From Candidatus Gastranaerophilales bacterium (lineage in GTDB: Bacteria > Cyanobacteriota > Vampirovibrionia > Gastranaerophilales > Gastranaerophilaceae), in NCBI GenBank assembly GCA_900752845.1, contig CAADWU010000047.1, forward strand, positions 1 to 8,740: a DNA stretch of 8,740 nt, read 5' to 3'. Shown here in pieces: positions 1 through 6,056 of the stretch. A model generated the notes under the pieces. It worked only from the letters and a program-made list of their open reading frames with translations. It did no database searches and was not told the DNA's origin. Within the stretch, counting starts at the first letter, position 1, and each line of letters begins with the position of its first letter. The position numbers and the translations under genes are program-made.

Positions 1-5
1 ATTAA

Positions 6-92
6 ACACGCATTGCACGGGGGGGGGGCACTCTAAAAGCACTCCTTAAGCCATTTTTAAAAGGAAAAGCATCGGGATTTACTCTTGCCGAG
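6..92 (+). other. In-frame upstream leader of the prepilin-like gene, without a start codon, crossing a G10 tract
   Basis: The frame of the gene at 93 stays open back to a TAA at 3-5. It encodes a basic leader (GGGTLKALLKPFLKGKASG) and then FTLAE, a textbook prepilin cleavage context, so this stretch is almost certainly translated. No ATG, GTG or TTG occurs in frame. The only rare candidate is ATT at 12-14. The ten G at 19-28 lie between this leader and the two other frames, both of which are open from the window edge through the tract. One G fewer would join the frame that reads tgc acg before the tract. One G more would join the frame with a TTG at 13-15. Confidence 0.6.
19..28 (+). repeat. 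G10 homopolymer tract in the 5' part of the prepilin-like gene
   Basis: Ten consecutive G in an otherwise AT-rich sequence. Such tracts are mutable by slipped-strand mispairing and often act as phase-variation switches in surface genes. As written here, the tract leaves the downstream frame without a start codon. A homopolymer length error in the assembly would look the same. Confidence 0.7.
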
Positions 93-1979
93 ATGATGGT
101 AGTCATGCTCATCTTGAGTATAGTTCTTGCAGCCATGGCACCTGTTATGACAACCAGAAACAAGACCGATCAGTCATCTCCCTGGAGATATTCTGAAGGA
201 AATTTGTCTGATGCATATTACGGTTTAGGCGAAAGCCAGACAGCTATGATAGGTCAAAGAGAATTTGAAAACACGGATGAAACAGCAAAGTTAATCATTA
301 ATTCATCCGGAACTCGTCCAAGCCAGATAGCCTTTAAGCGTGATGGAGTAAATCAAGGTATATTACGTTTATATGACAATACTGTTATATTAGGCAAAAT
401 GACAAATACAACTCAGGGACAGAATGTAACAGCAGTTGGCAGCGAAGTTAATGCAAGCAGAATTGGAGCAACAGTTTATGGATATAAGGCTGCTACACAT
501 GGAGAAAATTCTATAGCAATTGGAGCAGAATCATTAGCCAGCGGACAAAACAGCTCAATAGCTATAGGTTATAAAGCTTATACTGACGAATCGGAATCAA
601 TAGCTATTGGTACAGAAGCAAAAACAAGCGGTCAGGGTGATGGTATAGCAATTGGTAATAAAGCTAACGGTAATTTTACCCATTCAATAGCAATAGGAAG
701 TTCTTCGTTAGCTGATTCTTTTGGCTCAATAGCAATTGGAAACTATTCAAAATCAAGCGGAACTGATGCTATTGCAATAGGTCCGAGTTCAGAAACTTTA
801 TCATCCTATTCTATATCTTTGGGACGTGAGGCTAAAACTGATGGCAAATCAATTGCAGCAGGTTACAAGGCAAGTGCAAAAGATGATTCCAGCTCTTTTG
901 GTGCAGAATCGAGCTCATATGAGTATTCTACAGCAATTGGTAAAGGAGCTGTTGCAAATTATTCTTCTATAGCTATAGGTAATAATGCTAACGCTAATCC
1001 TTCCGATCCTTGGGCGATTGCAATAGGTAATAATTCTATAGCAAATAAAGCAGGTTCTATAGCGATTGGAGATTCACAATCATTAAACGGCAGCAGTATT
1101 GCAATAGGAAGTGCAACAGCAAACGGCAGTTCCGGTATTGCTATGGGATTTTATGCAGCGGCAAACGGAACAAATGATATAGCAATTGGTAACAGAGCAT
1201 TAAAAAACGGTTTAACAACAAGTTCAAATAATATAGGCATAGGTGCTAATGCTTGTTCAAATGTTACAGGCAGCAACAAAATTTGTATAGGTGCCAATTC
1301 TGGTCCTGATTCCGGTTCTGATTGGGCAAAAGATACTATGGAAAGAGTGTTTATAGGAAGCAAATCAAAATATAATGGTGCGCCTGCGGTATTGGAAGTG
1401 TTTAATGATCCATCAGGTAAAATGTCTTTTCGTGATAATGATGACTGGGGCGTCAATACAACAGGAGTAGTCGTTAACGGAAATTTAATTGTAAAAGGTT
1501 TAATATACAGTGTTATTCCAAAGTTTAAAGACGGATATGATTGTTGCTCAACAGGTTTGCATGGGCGAAGCGGCGGCCAGATGGAAAGTGCAGGTTTGCC
1601 ACATCAATTGACAGGGTATTTTGGAAATGATTTTGTCGGTGTAAATACACAAATACGTTCTGACAAACGTTTAAAATATGTAGGTAAAGAATTTACCTCG
1701 GGTTTGGATAAAATACGTGAATTAAAAGTTTTTAATTACACATTTAAAAAGGATGCAGCTAAAGAACCTCGTGTCGGAGTAATAGCTCAAGACTTGCAAA
1801 AAGTTTTCCCTGATGCTGTTAAAAAAGGTGCAGATGGCTTTTTTACAATCCGCATGGAAGATATGTTTTATGCAGTAATCAATTCAATCAAAGAGCTTGA
1901 TGCAAGAGTAACAGCTTTGGAAAAAGAGAATGCTGAATTAAAATCCCGTCTGGATAAACTTGAAGCTAAAATAAAGTAA
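93..1979 (+). CDS. Prepilin-like surface protein with YadA-type head repeats and C-terminal peptidase S74 chaperone domain
   Basis: Probably a trimeric, surface-exposed fibre or adhesin. Numbering is from the ATG at 93. Residues 1-20 are a hydrophobic helix. Codons just upstream (75-92) complete a class III prepilin motif, G^FTLAE, so the true N-terminus lies before 93 and the ATG there is only the first Met. Residues about 114-400 contain roughly 19 units of S-I-A-I-G type spaced about 14-17 residues apart, typical of the left-handed YadA head. Residues 523-528 (SDKRLK) are the S74 self-cleavage motif, with Ser523 and Lys528 as the likely dyad. VGVIAQDLQKVFP follows, and then a C-terminal coiled coil (about 590-628, heptads of L/A with E/K). 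In known S74 proteins this domain drives trimerisation and then cuts itself off. The downstream hairpins suggest a monocistronic end. The domain calls are firm; adhesion is inferred. Confidence 0.85.
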   Translation: MMVVMLILSIVLAAMAPVMTTRNKTDQSSPWRYSEGNLSDAYYGLGESQTAMIGQREFENTDETAKLIINSSGTRPSQIAFKRDGVNQGILRLYDNTVILGKMTNTTQGQNVTAVGSEVNASRIGATVYGYKAATHGENSIAIGAESLASGQNSSIAIGYKAYTDESESIAIGTEAKTSGQGDGIAIGNKANGNFTHSIAIGSSSLADSFGSIAIGNYSKSSGTDAIAIGPSSETLSSYSISLGREAKTDGKSIAAGYKASAKDDSSSFGAESSSYEYSTAIGKGAVANYSSIAIGNNANANPSDPWAIAIGNNSIANKAGSIAIGDSQSLNGSSIAIGSATANGSSGIAMGFYAAANGTNDIAIGNRALKNGLTTSSNNIGIGANACSNVTGSNKICIGANSGPDSGSDWAKDTMERVFIGSKSKYNGAPAVLEVFNDPSGKMSFRDNDDWGVNTTGVVVNGNLIVKGLIYSVIPKFKDGYDCCSTGLHGRSGGQMESAGLPHQLTGYFGNDFVGVNTQIRSDKRLKYVGKEFTSGLDKIRELKVFNYTFKKDAAKEPRVGVIAQDLQKVFPDAVKKGADGFFTIRMEDMFYAVINSIKELDARVTALEKENAELKSRLDKLEAKIK

Positions 1980-1998
1980 ATATTTTTCATACGAAAAC

Positions 1999-2017
1999 TC
2001 TGCCTTAAAAAGGCAGA
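1999..2017 (+). terminator. Stem-loop just after the prepilin-like gene
   Basis: TCTGCCTT (1999-2006) pairs perfectly with AAGGCAGA (2010-2017) around an AAA loop. It starts 19 bases after the stop codon. The following sequence is pyrimidine-rich rather than a clean T-run. On the - strand the stem is followed by GTTTT, so it could act weakly in both directions. Confidence 0.5.
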
Positions 2018-2029
2018 CTTTCATTCCTT

Positions 2030-2054
2030 CTCCCGTCTTTATGGCGGGAGTTTT
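2030..2054 (+). terminator. Intrinsic terminator of the prepilin-like gene
   Basis: CTCCCGTC (2030-2037) pairs with GGCGGGAG (2043-2050), an 8-bp stem with one T-G pair and a TTTAT loop, followed by TTTT (2051-2054). This GC-rich stem with a U-run is the more convincing of the two hairpins after the gene. Confidence 0.7.
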
Positions 2055-2097
2055 CCTTCGGATAAGTTATTAAGAAATTACAATATAATTACACAGA

Positions 2098-2196
2098 TTA
2101 TACATCATTCATATGAGATTTGGGTTGTATATAAAAGTTTTGTTTAATGGTTGACGTATAAAAAGCTATAGATATGAAAAACATTATGTTTTTCAT
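2098..2196 (-). CDS. Doubtful small ORF, 32 codons
   Basis: Not a recognised protein. The sequence starts MKNIMFFISIAF, a short hydrophobic segment, and ends in a polar tail. The case for translation is a purine-rich ribosome-site-like stretch, GGGGAGGAGGT, directly before the ATG on the - strand. The spacing is tight unless the upstream GGGGAGG is used (4 bases). The start codon is buried in a perfect palindrome (10-bp arms, 2174-2183 and 2187-2196). It lies about 130 bases downstream of prs on the same strand. The + strand terminator at 2217-2246 covers its leader. It may be a remnant or chance. Confidence 0.2.
   Translation of the reverse strand: MKNIMFFISIAFYTSTIKQNFYIQPKSHMNDV
2174..2196. 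repeat. Perfect palindrome with 10-bp arms
   Basis: ATGAAAAACA (2174-2183) and TGTTTTTCAT (2187-2196) are exact inverse complements separated by TTA. As RNA this gives a 10-bp AU-rich hairpin. On the - strand it includes the start codon of the doubtful 32-codon ORF. It has no T-run, so it is not an obvious terminator. Confidence 0.55.
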
Positions 2197-2216
2197 ACCT
2201 CCTCCCCAAGTCTGGT

Positions 2217-2246
2217 AGCCGTTCTTCAAAAGAATGGCTTTTTTTT
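2217..2246 (+). terminator. Strong + strand intrinsic terminator
   Basis: AGCCGTTCT (2217-2225) pairs with AGAATGGCT (2231-2239) over 9 bp with one G-T pair and a TCAAA loop, followed by eight T (2239-2246). No + strand gene lies directly before it. It could back up the terminators at 1999-2054 or end a short transcript. A TTGACG at 2151-2156 is a weak promoter hint. Confidence 0.65.
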
Positions 2247-2301
2247 CTGCGGCAAAGCCGCTCTCCCTGTGGGCAGGTCTTTTAAAAGTTCTCCAACTAT
2301 C
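2247..2301. repeat. Dispersed structured repeat, copy 1
   Basis: It aligns without gaps to 4954-5008. In the core (2266-2301) 32 of 36 bases match. It begins with a small hairpin, GCGGC-AAA-GCCGC (2249-2261). The other copy has CCGGC-TAA-GCCGG, so the outer pair has switched from G-C to C-G with pairing kept. Both copies follow a + strand terminator and lie just past the 3' end of a - strand gene. Confidence 0.65.
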
Positions 2302-2326
2302 TAACTGTTCAACGAAGTTATTAGAC

Positions 2327-3340
2327 TTATTGTACCTGCATTTCCTTTTCAAATCCAAACAAAGAACTTACTGATTCATCATCATGAATTCTTGCAATAG
2401 CTGCTCCAAGTAAAGGGGCTACAGATAACTGTCTGATATTTGAAGGCATTTTTTCCATGTCAAGAGGAATTGTATTTGTTACGATACATTCCTTGATAGG
2501 TGCATTTGCAAGTCTTTCGATTGCAGGACCTGAAAATACAGGGTGAACAGCGCATACATATACATCTTTTGCACCTTCTCTTTTTAATAATTTTGAGGCT
2601 TCACATATTGTTCCTGCTGTGTCAATCATATCATCAAACATTACACAAATTTTATCTTTAACTTCACCTATTACATGTGATGCGATTGCTTCATTATGTT
2701 TGTCACGTCGTTTATCTATAATTGCAAGCGAGCAGCCTATTGATTTAGCAAAGTGTCTTGTTCTTTGAACTCCGCCTGTATCAGGGCTTACTGCAACTAT
2801 GTCATCAGGATTGATGTTTAAACTTGTTATATAATCAACAAGGATTGGTGTTGCAAAAATGTGGTCTACAAGAATATTAAAGAAACCTTGAATTTGACCT
2901 GTGTGCAAATCCATAGCAAGAACTCTGTCTGCTCCCGCTGTTGTTAATAAATCAGCTACAAGTTTTGCAGTAATAGCTTCTCTGCCTGAAGTTTTTCTGT
3001 CCTGTCTTGCATAGCCATAATATGGAATTACTGCTGTAATTGTTTTTGCACTTGCACGTTTGAAAGCATCTATAATGATGAGAAGTTCCATTAAGTTTTC
3101 GTTAACAGGGTTGCATAAAGGCTGAATAATGAAAACATCATCTCCTCTGACACTTTCTTTTACCTGAACATATATTTCTCCGTCAGCAAAGTTTTTTACA
3201 ACCATCGGACCAATTGATGTTCCTAAATAATCAGCAATCTCCTGTGCTAATTTCGGGTTAGAACGTCCTGCGAAAAGTTTAATGTCATGAGTAGGATTGA
3301 TAGTGCGTTCTAACTGAGGGAATGTCATTTCTGCAACCAT
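2327..3340 (-). CDS. prs: Ribose-phosphate pyrophosphokinase (PRPP synthetase)
   Basis: Makes phosphoribosyl pyrophosphate from ribose 5-phosphate and ATP in the cytosol, feeding purine, pyrimidine, histidine, tryptophan and NAD synthesis. At 337 residues it is slightly longer than the usual 310-320, owing to the N-terminal extension. Visible motifs: FADGE (51-55), YARQDRK (110-116), the signature DLHTGQIQGFF (144-154), SPDTGG (185-190), the catalytic-loop KRRD (210-213) and the PRPP-binding DDMIDTAGTI (236-245). The frame opens at an earlier ATG (3374-3376), but that codon coincides with the predicted transcription start. The ATG at 3338-3340 has AAAGGA six bases upstream, so it is chosen. 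A separate sigma-70 promoter indicates expression independent of the thioesterase upstream. A complete, ordinary housekeeping enzyme. Confidence 0.97.
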   Translation of the reverse strand: MVAEMTFPQLERTINPTHDIKLFAGRSNPKLAQEIADYLGTSIGPMVVKNFADGEIYVQVKESVRGDDVFIIQPLCNPVNENLMELLIIIDAFKRASAKTITAVIPYYGYARQDRKTSGREAITAKLVADLLTTAGADRVLAMDLHTGQIQGFFNILVDHIFATPILVDYITSLNINPDDIVAVSPDTGGVQRTRHFAKSIGCSLAIIDKRRDKHNEAIASHVIGEVKDKICVMFDDMIDTAGTICEASKLLKREGAKDVYVCAVHPVFSGPAIERLANAPIKECIVTNTIPLDMEKMPSNIRQLSVAPLLGAAIARIHDDESVSSLFGFEKEMQVQ

Positions 3341-3381
3341 TATATTTCCTTTCAATATTCTTGATTCCAAATGCATGAAAT

Positions 3382-3410
3382 ATTATACGCTTATTGAGAT
3401 TTAACCTCAA
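3382..3410 (-). promoter_or_regulatory. Sigma-70 promoter of prs
   Basis: On the - strand, TTGAGG (3405-3410) is followed by exactly 17 bases and then a perfect TATAAT (3382-3387). Transcription would begin near 3375, leaving a leader of about 35 bases before the chosen prs ATG and excluding the earlier in-frame ATG. TTGAG/CTCAA arms (3394-3410) form a short dyad over the -35 and spacer that could bind a regulator. Confidence 0.8.
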
Positions 3411-3461
3411 CATTTTCTTAAGTAATATTACTAAAATAAAAACATAAGAAAATTTGCTATT

Positions 3462-4199
3462 TTATTTATTTTCTGTCCATAAAGCTTCCAAAAGACATAA
3501 ATCTTCATTTGTTTCAGCGTTTTTTATTACATGAACTGTTGTGTTTTCATCTTTAAATTCAATTTGTGATAAAACTTTTTGACCAAACTTTATTTCTTTT
3601 TTAAATTGAATATCCAGAATTTTTAGTTTATGAGAGCTTTTAAATTCAAAATCCAGAGGTTCAAAAGCCCATATAATATAATTTCCGTTATTGGCATGGC
3701 AATTTACGTCTATATCATCGTAACGGATTTCAAAGATTTTTGTTATATCAATTTTTTCCGGTAGTTTGATTTTCTTGTAATTCAAATCATCTTCACGTTT
3801 TACAAATGCAGGCATGTAGTCATTGTTTAAAGCATTTTGGGGAGGAACTATACTTTTAGAATTAATATCAACCAAAGACCAGGTGCTTGCAATACTACCA
3901 AGAAGCCTGTCACCTTCATAAAGCCAAAAATCACGAAAAGCAAATAATTTGTTGCAGCCTCTTGGTTCTGTTGCAATTGTTAAATCATACACTGAAACGG
4001 GATAATCGATAAATTCCATTCTGTATTTGAGAATAAACCACATAAGGTTATGCTGCCTGATGTATGAATAACCAAAACCGAGATTTTCTGCATTTTCGCT
4101 TGCCATATCCTGTAGGAAATTCAGCAATGCAGATGGCTTTAATGCAAGCTTGTAATCCATTTCAGAATACTTAATTTTTAACTTATCTTTGAAAATCAT
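3462..4199 (-). CDS. Acyl-ACP thioesterase (FatA-like, double hotdog)
   Basis: Predicted to release fatty acids from acyl carrier protein in the cytosol, setting free fatty acid supply or chain length. The 245-residue length fits the bacterial acyl-ACP thioesterase family (Pfam Acyl-ACP_TE). The N-terminal hotdog spans about 1-130, with the helix motif LNFLQDMASENAENLGFG (26-43). The second covers about 150-245 and carries the catalytic signature DIDVNCHANNGNY (162-174): Asp164, Asn166 and His168, with Glu180 in WAFE as the probable further acidic residue. This resembles the plant D-x-N-x-H-x-N-N-x-x-Y motif. It lies 20 bases after an XRE-type regulator gene, so the two are probably cotranscribed. 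No good ribosome site precedes the ATG. Substrate chain length cannot be read from the sequence. Confidence 0.88.
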   Translation of the reverse strand: MIFKDKLKIKYSEMDYKLALKPSALLNFLQDMASENAENLGFGYSYIRQHNLMWFILKYRMEFIDYPVSVYDLTIATEPRGCNKLFAFRDFWLYEGDRLLGSIASTWSLVDINSKSIVPPQNALNNDYMPAFVKREDDLNYKKIKLPEKIDITKIFEIRYDDIDVNCHANNGNYIIWAFEPLDFEFKSSHKLKILDIQFKKEIKFGQKVLSQIEFKDENTTVHVIKNAETNEDLCLLEALWTENK

Positions 4200-4219
4200 A
4201 TGACTATTCTAGCATAAAT

Positions 4220-4483
4220 TTATTTATCAATCATTGAAAAATCTTTAGGCAGTTTATCTTCAATAAGCTTTATAAATTCATGTGGTTTTATTTCCAGTGC
4301 TTCTGCCAATTTAAAAATTGTAGTAAGTTGCGGGTCTTTTAAACCTCGTTCTATTGTACTCAATATCGAAACAGATATATCATTTTCACAGGATAATAAA
4401 AATTGACTTTTGTCTTTGCGCAATTCTTTAGTTATTACGGCAAGGGCTTCAAGTATTTTTTGTTTGTTATCATTAGATTGCAT
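4220..4483 (-). CDS. Small XRE-family HTH regulator
   Basis: An 87-residue DNA-binding protein made almost entirely of a Cro/C1-type helix-turn-helix (about residues 14-73). The second half is canonical: SILSTIERGLKDPQLTTIFKLAEAL (39-63) and then KPHEFIKLIE. The first helices are more divergent, with LLSCENDISVS in place of the usual A-x-x-x-G turn. It has no effector domain. The thioesterase gene follows after 20 bases, so the protein may control that operon, and the divergent HAD gene starts 67 bases away. The gap contains a CGTGA direct repeat (4521-4531) that could be an operator. No Shine-Dalgarno sequence is evident before the ATG. The family is clear; the target is inferred from position. 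Confidence 0.82.
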   Translation of the reverse strand: MQSNDNKQKILEALAVITKELRKDKSQFLLSCENDISVSILSTIERGLKDPQLTTIFKLAEALEIKPHEFIKLIEDKLPKDFSMIDK

Positions 4484-4520
4484 TTATTTATTTTACATGT
4501 ATAGTATAAATATCGCTTTC

Positions 4521-4531
4521 GTGAACGTGAT
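4521..4531. promoter_or_regulatory. Possible operator between the divergent regulator and HAD genes
   Basis: The sequence CGTGAACGTGA contains two CGTGA copies 6 bases apart, in the 67-bp gap between divergent starts at 4483 and 4551. It is the only GC-rich patch in an AT-rich gap. Autoregulation by the neighbouring XRE protein is a guess, and no convincing -35/-10 pair was found in either direction. Confidence 0.25.
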
Positions 4532-4550
4532 AAAAATTAAGGTTTATTCA

Positions 4551-4901
4551 ATGAGTTATATAAAAAAGACCATATTGTTGGATTTAGATGGTGTGATAAA
4601 TGAATATACAAAAGGCTTTCGCAAGGATTATATACCTCCTGTGAAAAAAGGTGCAGAAAATTTTCTTATAAATTTATCACAGAAATTTAAGATAAAATTG
4701 TTTACAACAAGAGAAAAAAGCATGGTAAAAACCTGGCTTTCAGATAACGGATTAGACAAATATTTTTCCGGGATTACCAATATCAAAGAAGCTTGCTGGC
4801 TTATTGTAGATGATAGATGTATCAAGTTTAACGGTGATTATGATGAACTGTTATCTGATATTATGAATTTTCATGTCTGGCACGAAAAAATAGAACACTA
4901 A
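4551..4901 (+). CDS. Small HAD-superfamily hydrolase (capless phosphatase-like)
   Basis: A 116-residue haloacid dehalogenase-type protein, probably a Mg-dependent phosphatase or nucleotidase. Motif I is DLDGV (11-15), with Asp11 as nucleophile and Asp13 as acid/base. Motif II is the Thr in FTTRE (51-55). Motif III is VDDRCIKFNGDY (86-97), with Asp87/Asp88 for the metal. No cap domain fits between motifs I and II, so the substrate may be a protein or a large molecule, or a partner may supply the cap. The layout resembles small hypothetical HADs seen in phages and gut bacteria. The open frame extends further upstream, but the ATG at 4551 is preferred: AAGG lies 8 bases before it and the HAD fold begins immediately. 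Single gene, followed by its own terminator. Confidence 0.82.
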   Translation: MSYIKKTILLDLDGVINEYTKGFRKDYIPPVKKGAENFLINLSQKFKIKLFTTREKSMVKTWLSDNGLDKYFSGITNIKEACWLIVDDRCIKFNGDYDELLSDIMNFHVWHEKIEH

Positions 4902-4928
4902 CCCAATTAATTCCAATGGAAATTTAAA

Positions 4929-4955
4929 GGCAGGTACAAATCCTGCCCTTTTTTT
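4929..4955 (+). terminator. Intrinsic terminator of the HAD gene
   Basis: GGCAGG (4929-4934) pairs with CCTGCC (4942-4947) around TACAAAT, followed by C and seven T (4949-4955). It starts 28 bases after the HAD stop codon. Confidence 0.8.
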
Positions 4956-5008
4956 CCGGCTAAGCCGGTTTTCCTGTGGGTAAGTCTTTTAGAAGTTCTC
5001 CAACTCTC
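4954..5008. repeat. Dispersed structured repeat, copy 2
   Basis: Counterpart of 2247-2301. The hairpin CCGGC-TAA-GCCGG (4956-4968) precedes the conserved core at 4973-5008. Read as - strand protein, the differences from copy 1 change amino acids, whereas the hairpin pairing is kept. This argues for a structural rather than a coding constraint. It lies between the HAD terminator and the 3' end of the glycosyltransferase gene. Confidence 0.65.
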
Positions 5009-5054
5009 GAGCCTGCCCGACAATGTCGATTTTCCGTTTTTATTCCTTGTTTGG

Positions 5055-6056
5055 CTAAAAGCTTACAATTTTTACAGAATCGCAGCTTTCCTGTATCTCT
5101 CTCATTAATGAGCCTATTCCGTTATAGCTTTGGCAGGTATTATAAACATATTTTTCATAGTCGTTTATTTGTGAGTGGGTGAAAATAATATCTGCATCCA
5201 TACGTGCAACCATGTCAGTTATTTTCTTACATGCAAAATCAAATAAATTATCTGTTACACCGCTCAAAACCTTATTAATATAACCGATTTCCCTTTTATA
5301 TAAATTTGCTAAAATACCCTGATGCCAGATTTGTTTTTTATCTAAAAATGCATGCACTTCATCGCTTCTGTCAAAAGGGTTGGAAATGTTTACAATATTG
5401 CTTGAAGATGTCGGGTTTGTAAGTCTGTAATTATAGTATGGTGTATCTGTGTAAACTATTCTTTCAGAAAGGCAAAGTGTTTGCACCTGAAAAGGATTAT
5501 CTACCCAGCCTGCACCTGTTACTTCTTTAAATAATATTTTATGGCTTTTGAGAAAATCTGTTTTATATATGCAAGACCAAATGCTTGGGTGGAAGTATAA
5601 AAATTGAGGATATTCTTCAATCTCAAAGACATCATCAGGCATTAAGTATTGTTCACTCCAGTTAATTTTTGATGAACCTTTTCCGTCAGTGTATTCATAA
5701 AAAGCAGATTTAACCATATCAGCATTGTTGCTTTCTGCAAGTGAATAAAGGTTTTCATACATATCGGTATCAATGAAATCATCCGGTTCTAAAATTGCTG
5801 TATATTTTCCTCTTGCAAGTTTTAAACCTGTGTTGCACGCTGCTCCATATCCTCTATTGGATTTGTTTACTACTACAATACGTTCGTCTGATTTTTGGTA
5901 TTCATCCAAAATTGATTTTGATAAATCTGTTGAGCCGTCATTAACACAGATAATTTCAATTTCTTTCATCGTTTGATTTATAACGCTGTCTAATGCCTGC
6001 TTTAAATAGTCTTCTACATTGTACACCGGTACTATTACTGATACTTTAATGTCCAT
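5055..6056 (-). CDS. Glycosyltransferase family 2 (GT-A fold)
   Basis: Predicted to transfer a sugar from a nucleotide-sugar donor onto a surface glycan at the cytoplasmic face of the membrane. The 333-residue protein has a standard GT2 domain (about 4-215): SVIVPVYNVEDYL (6-18), donor-site CVNDGSTD (37-44), NRGYGAACNTGL (67-78) and the metal-binding region LEPDDF (89-94, Asp92/Asp93). GWVDNPFQ (183-190) may hold the catalytic base Asp186. No membrane segment is evident. The C-terminal 110 residues are charged and not recognised. The ATG overlaps the glf stop by one base (TAATG), with AGGAGG four bases before it inside glf, so the two are translationally coupled. That pairing suggests use of UDP-galactofuranose, but donor and acceptor cannot be read directly. 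Confidence 0.92.
   Translation of the reverse strand: MDIKVSVIVPVYNVEDYLKQALDSVINQTMKEIEIICVNDGSTDLSKSILDEYQKSDERIVVVNKSNRGYGAACNTGLKLARGKYTAILEPDDFIDTDMYENLYSLAESNNADMVKSAFYEYTDGKGSSKINWSEQYLMPDDVFEIEEYPQFLYFHPSIWSCIYKTDFLKSHKILFKEVTGAGWVDNPFQVQTLCLSERIVYTDTPYYNYRLTNPTSSSNIVNISNPFDRSDEVHAFLDKKQIWHQGILANLYKREIGYINKVLSGVTDNLFDFACKKITDMVARMDADIIFTHSQINDYEKYVYNTCQSYNGIGSLMREIQESCDSVKIVSF

Larger units (their letters stand above)
1980..2326. other. 347-bp intergenic region between two convergent genes
   Basis: It separates the + strand surface gene from the - strand prs. It holds two hairpins at its left end, a possible degenerate repeat copy at 2050-2079, a perfect 10-bp-arm palindrome (2174-2196), a strong + strand terminator (2217-2246) and a structured repeat (2247-2301). 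The only coding candidate is a doubtful 32-codon ORF on the - strand. No RNA gene is recognised. Confidence 0.6.

Noticed and set aside
480..1290. Periodic repeats resembling a CRISPR or minisatellite array
   Set aside because: They are protein-level SIAIG head repeats in an intact reading frame with variable spacing and diverged codons, not exact DNA repeats with unique spacers.
1151..1456. 101-codon open frame on the - strand
   Set aside because: It lies antisense to the S-I-A-I-G repeats. The biased repeat codons keep the opposite strand open. No ribosome site or known domain.
2098..2358. Full 86-codon - strand frame overlapping the 3' end of prs
   Set aside because: It overlaps prs in another frame, runs through the structured repeat, and differs from the second repeat copy only by amino-acid-changing substitutions. 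Only its last 32 codons have any start signal.
3340..3376. Upstream ATG as the prs start, adding 12 residues
   Set aside because: The promoter's predicted transcription start is at about 3375, and the ribosome site AAAGGA fits only the ATG at 3338-3340.
4410..4550. Longer N-terminus for the HAD protein
   Set aside because: The 47 extra codons overlap the divergent XRE gene antisense and add nothing to the HAD fold; the ATG at 4551 has a usable AAGG site.
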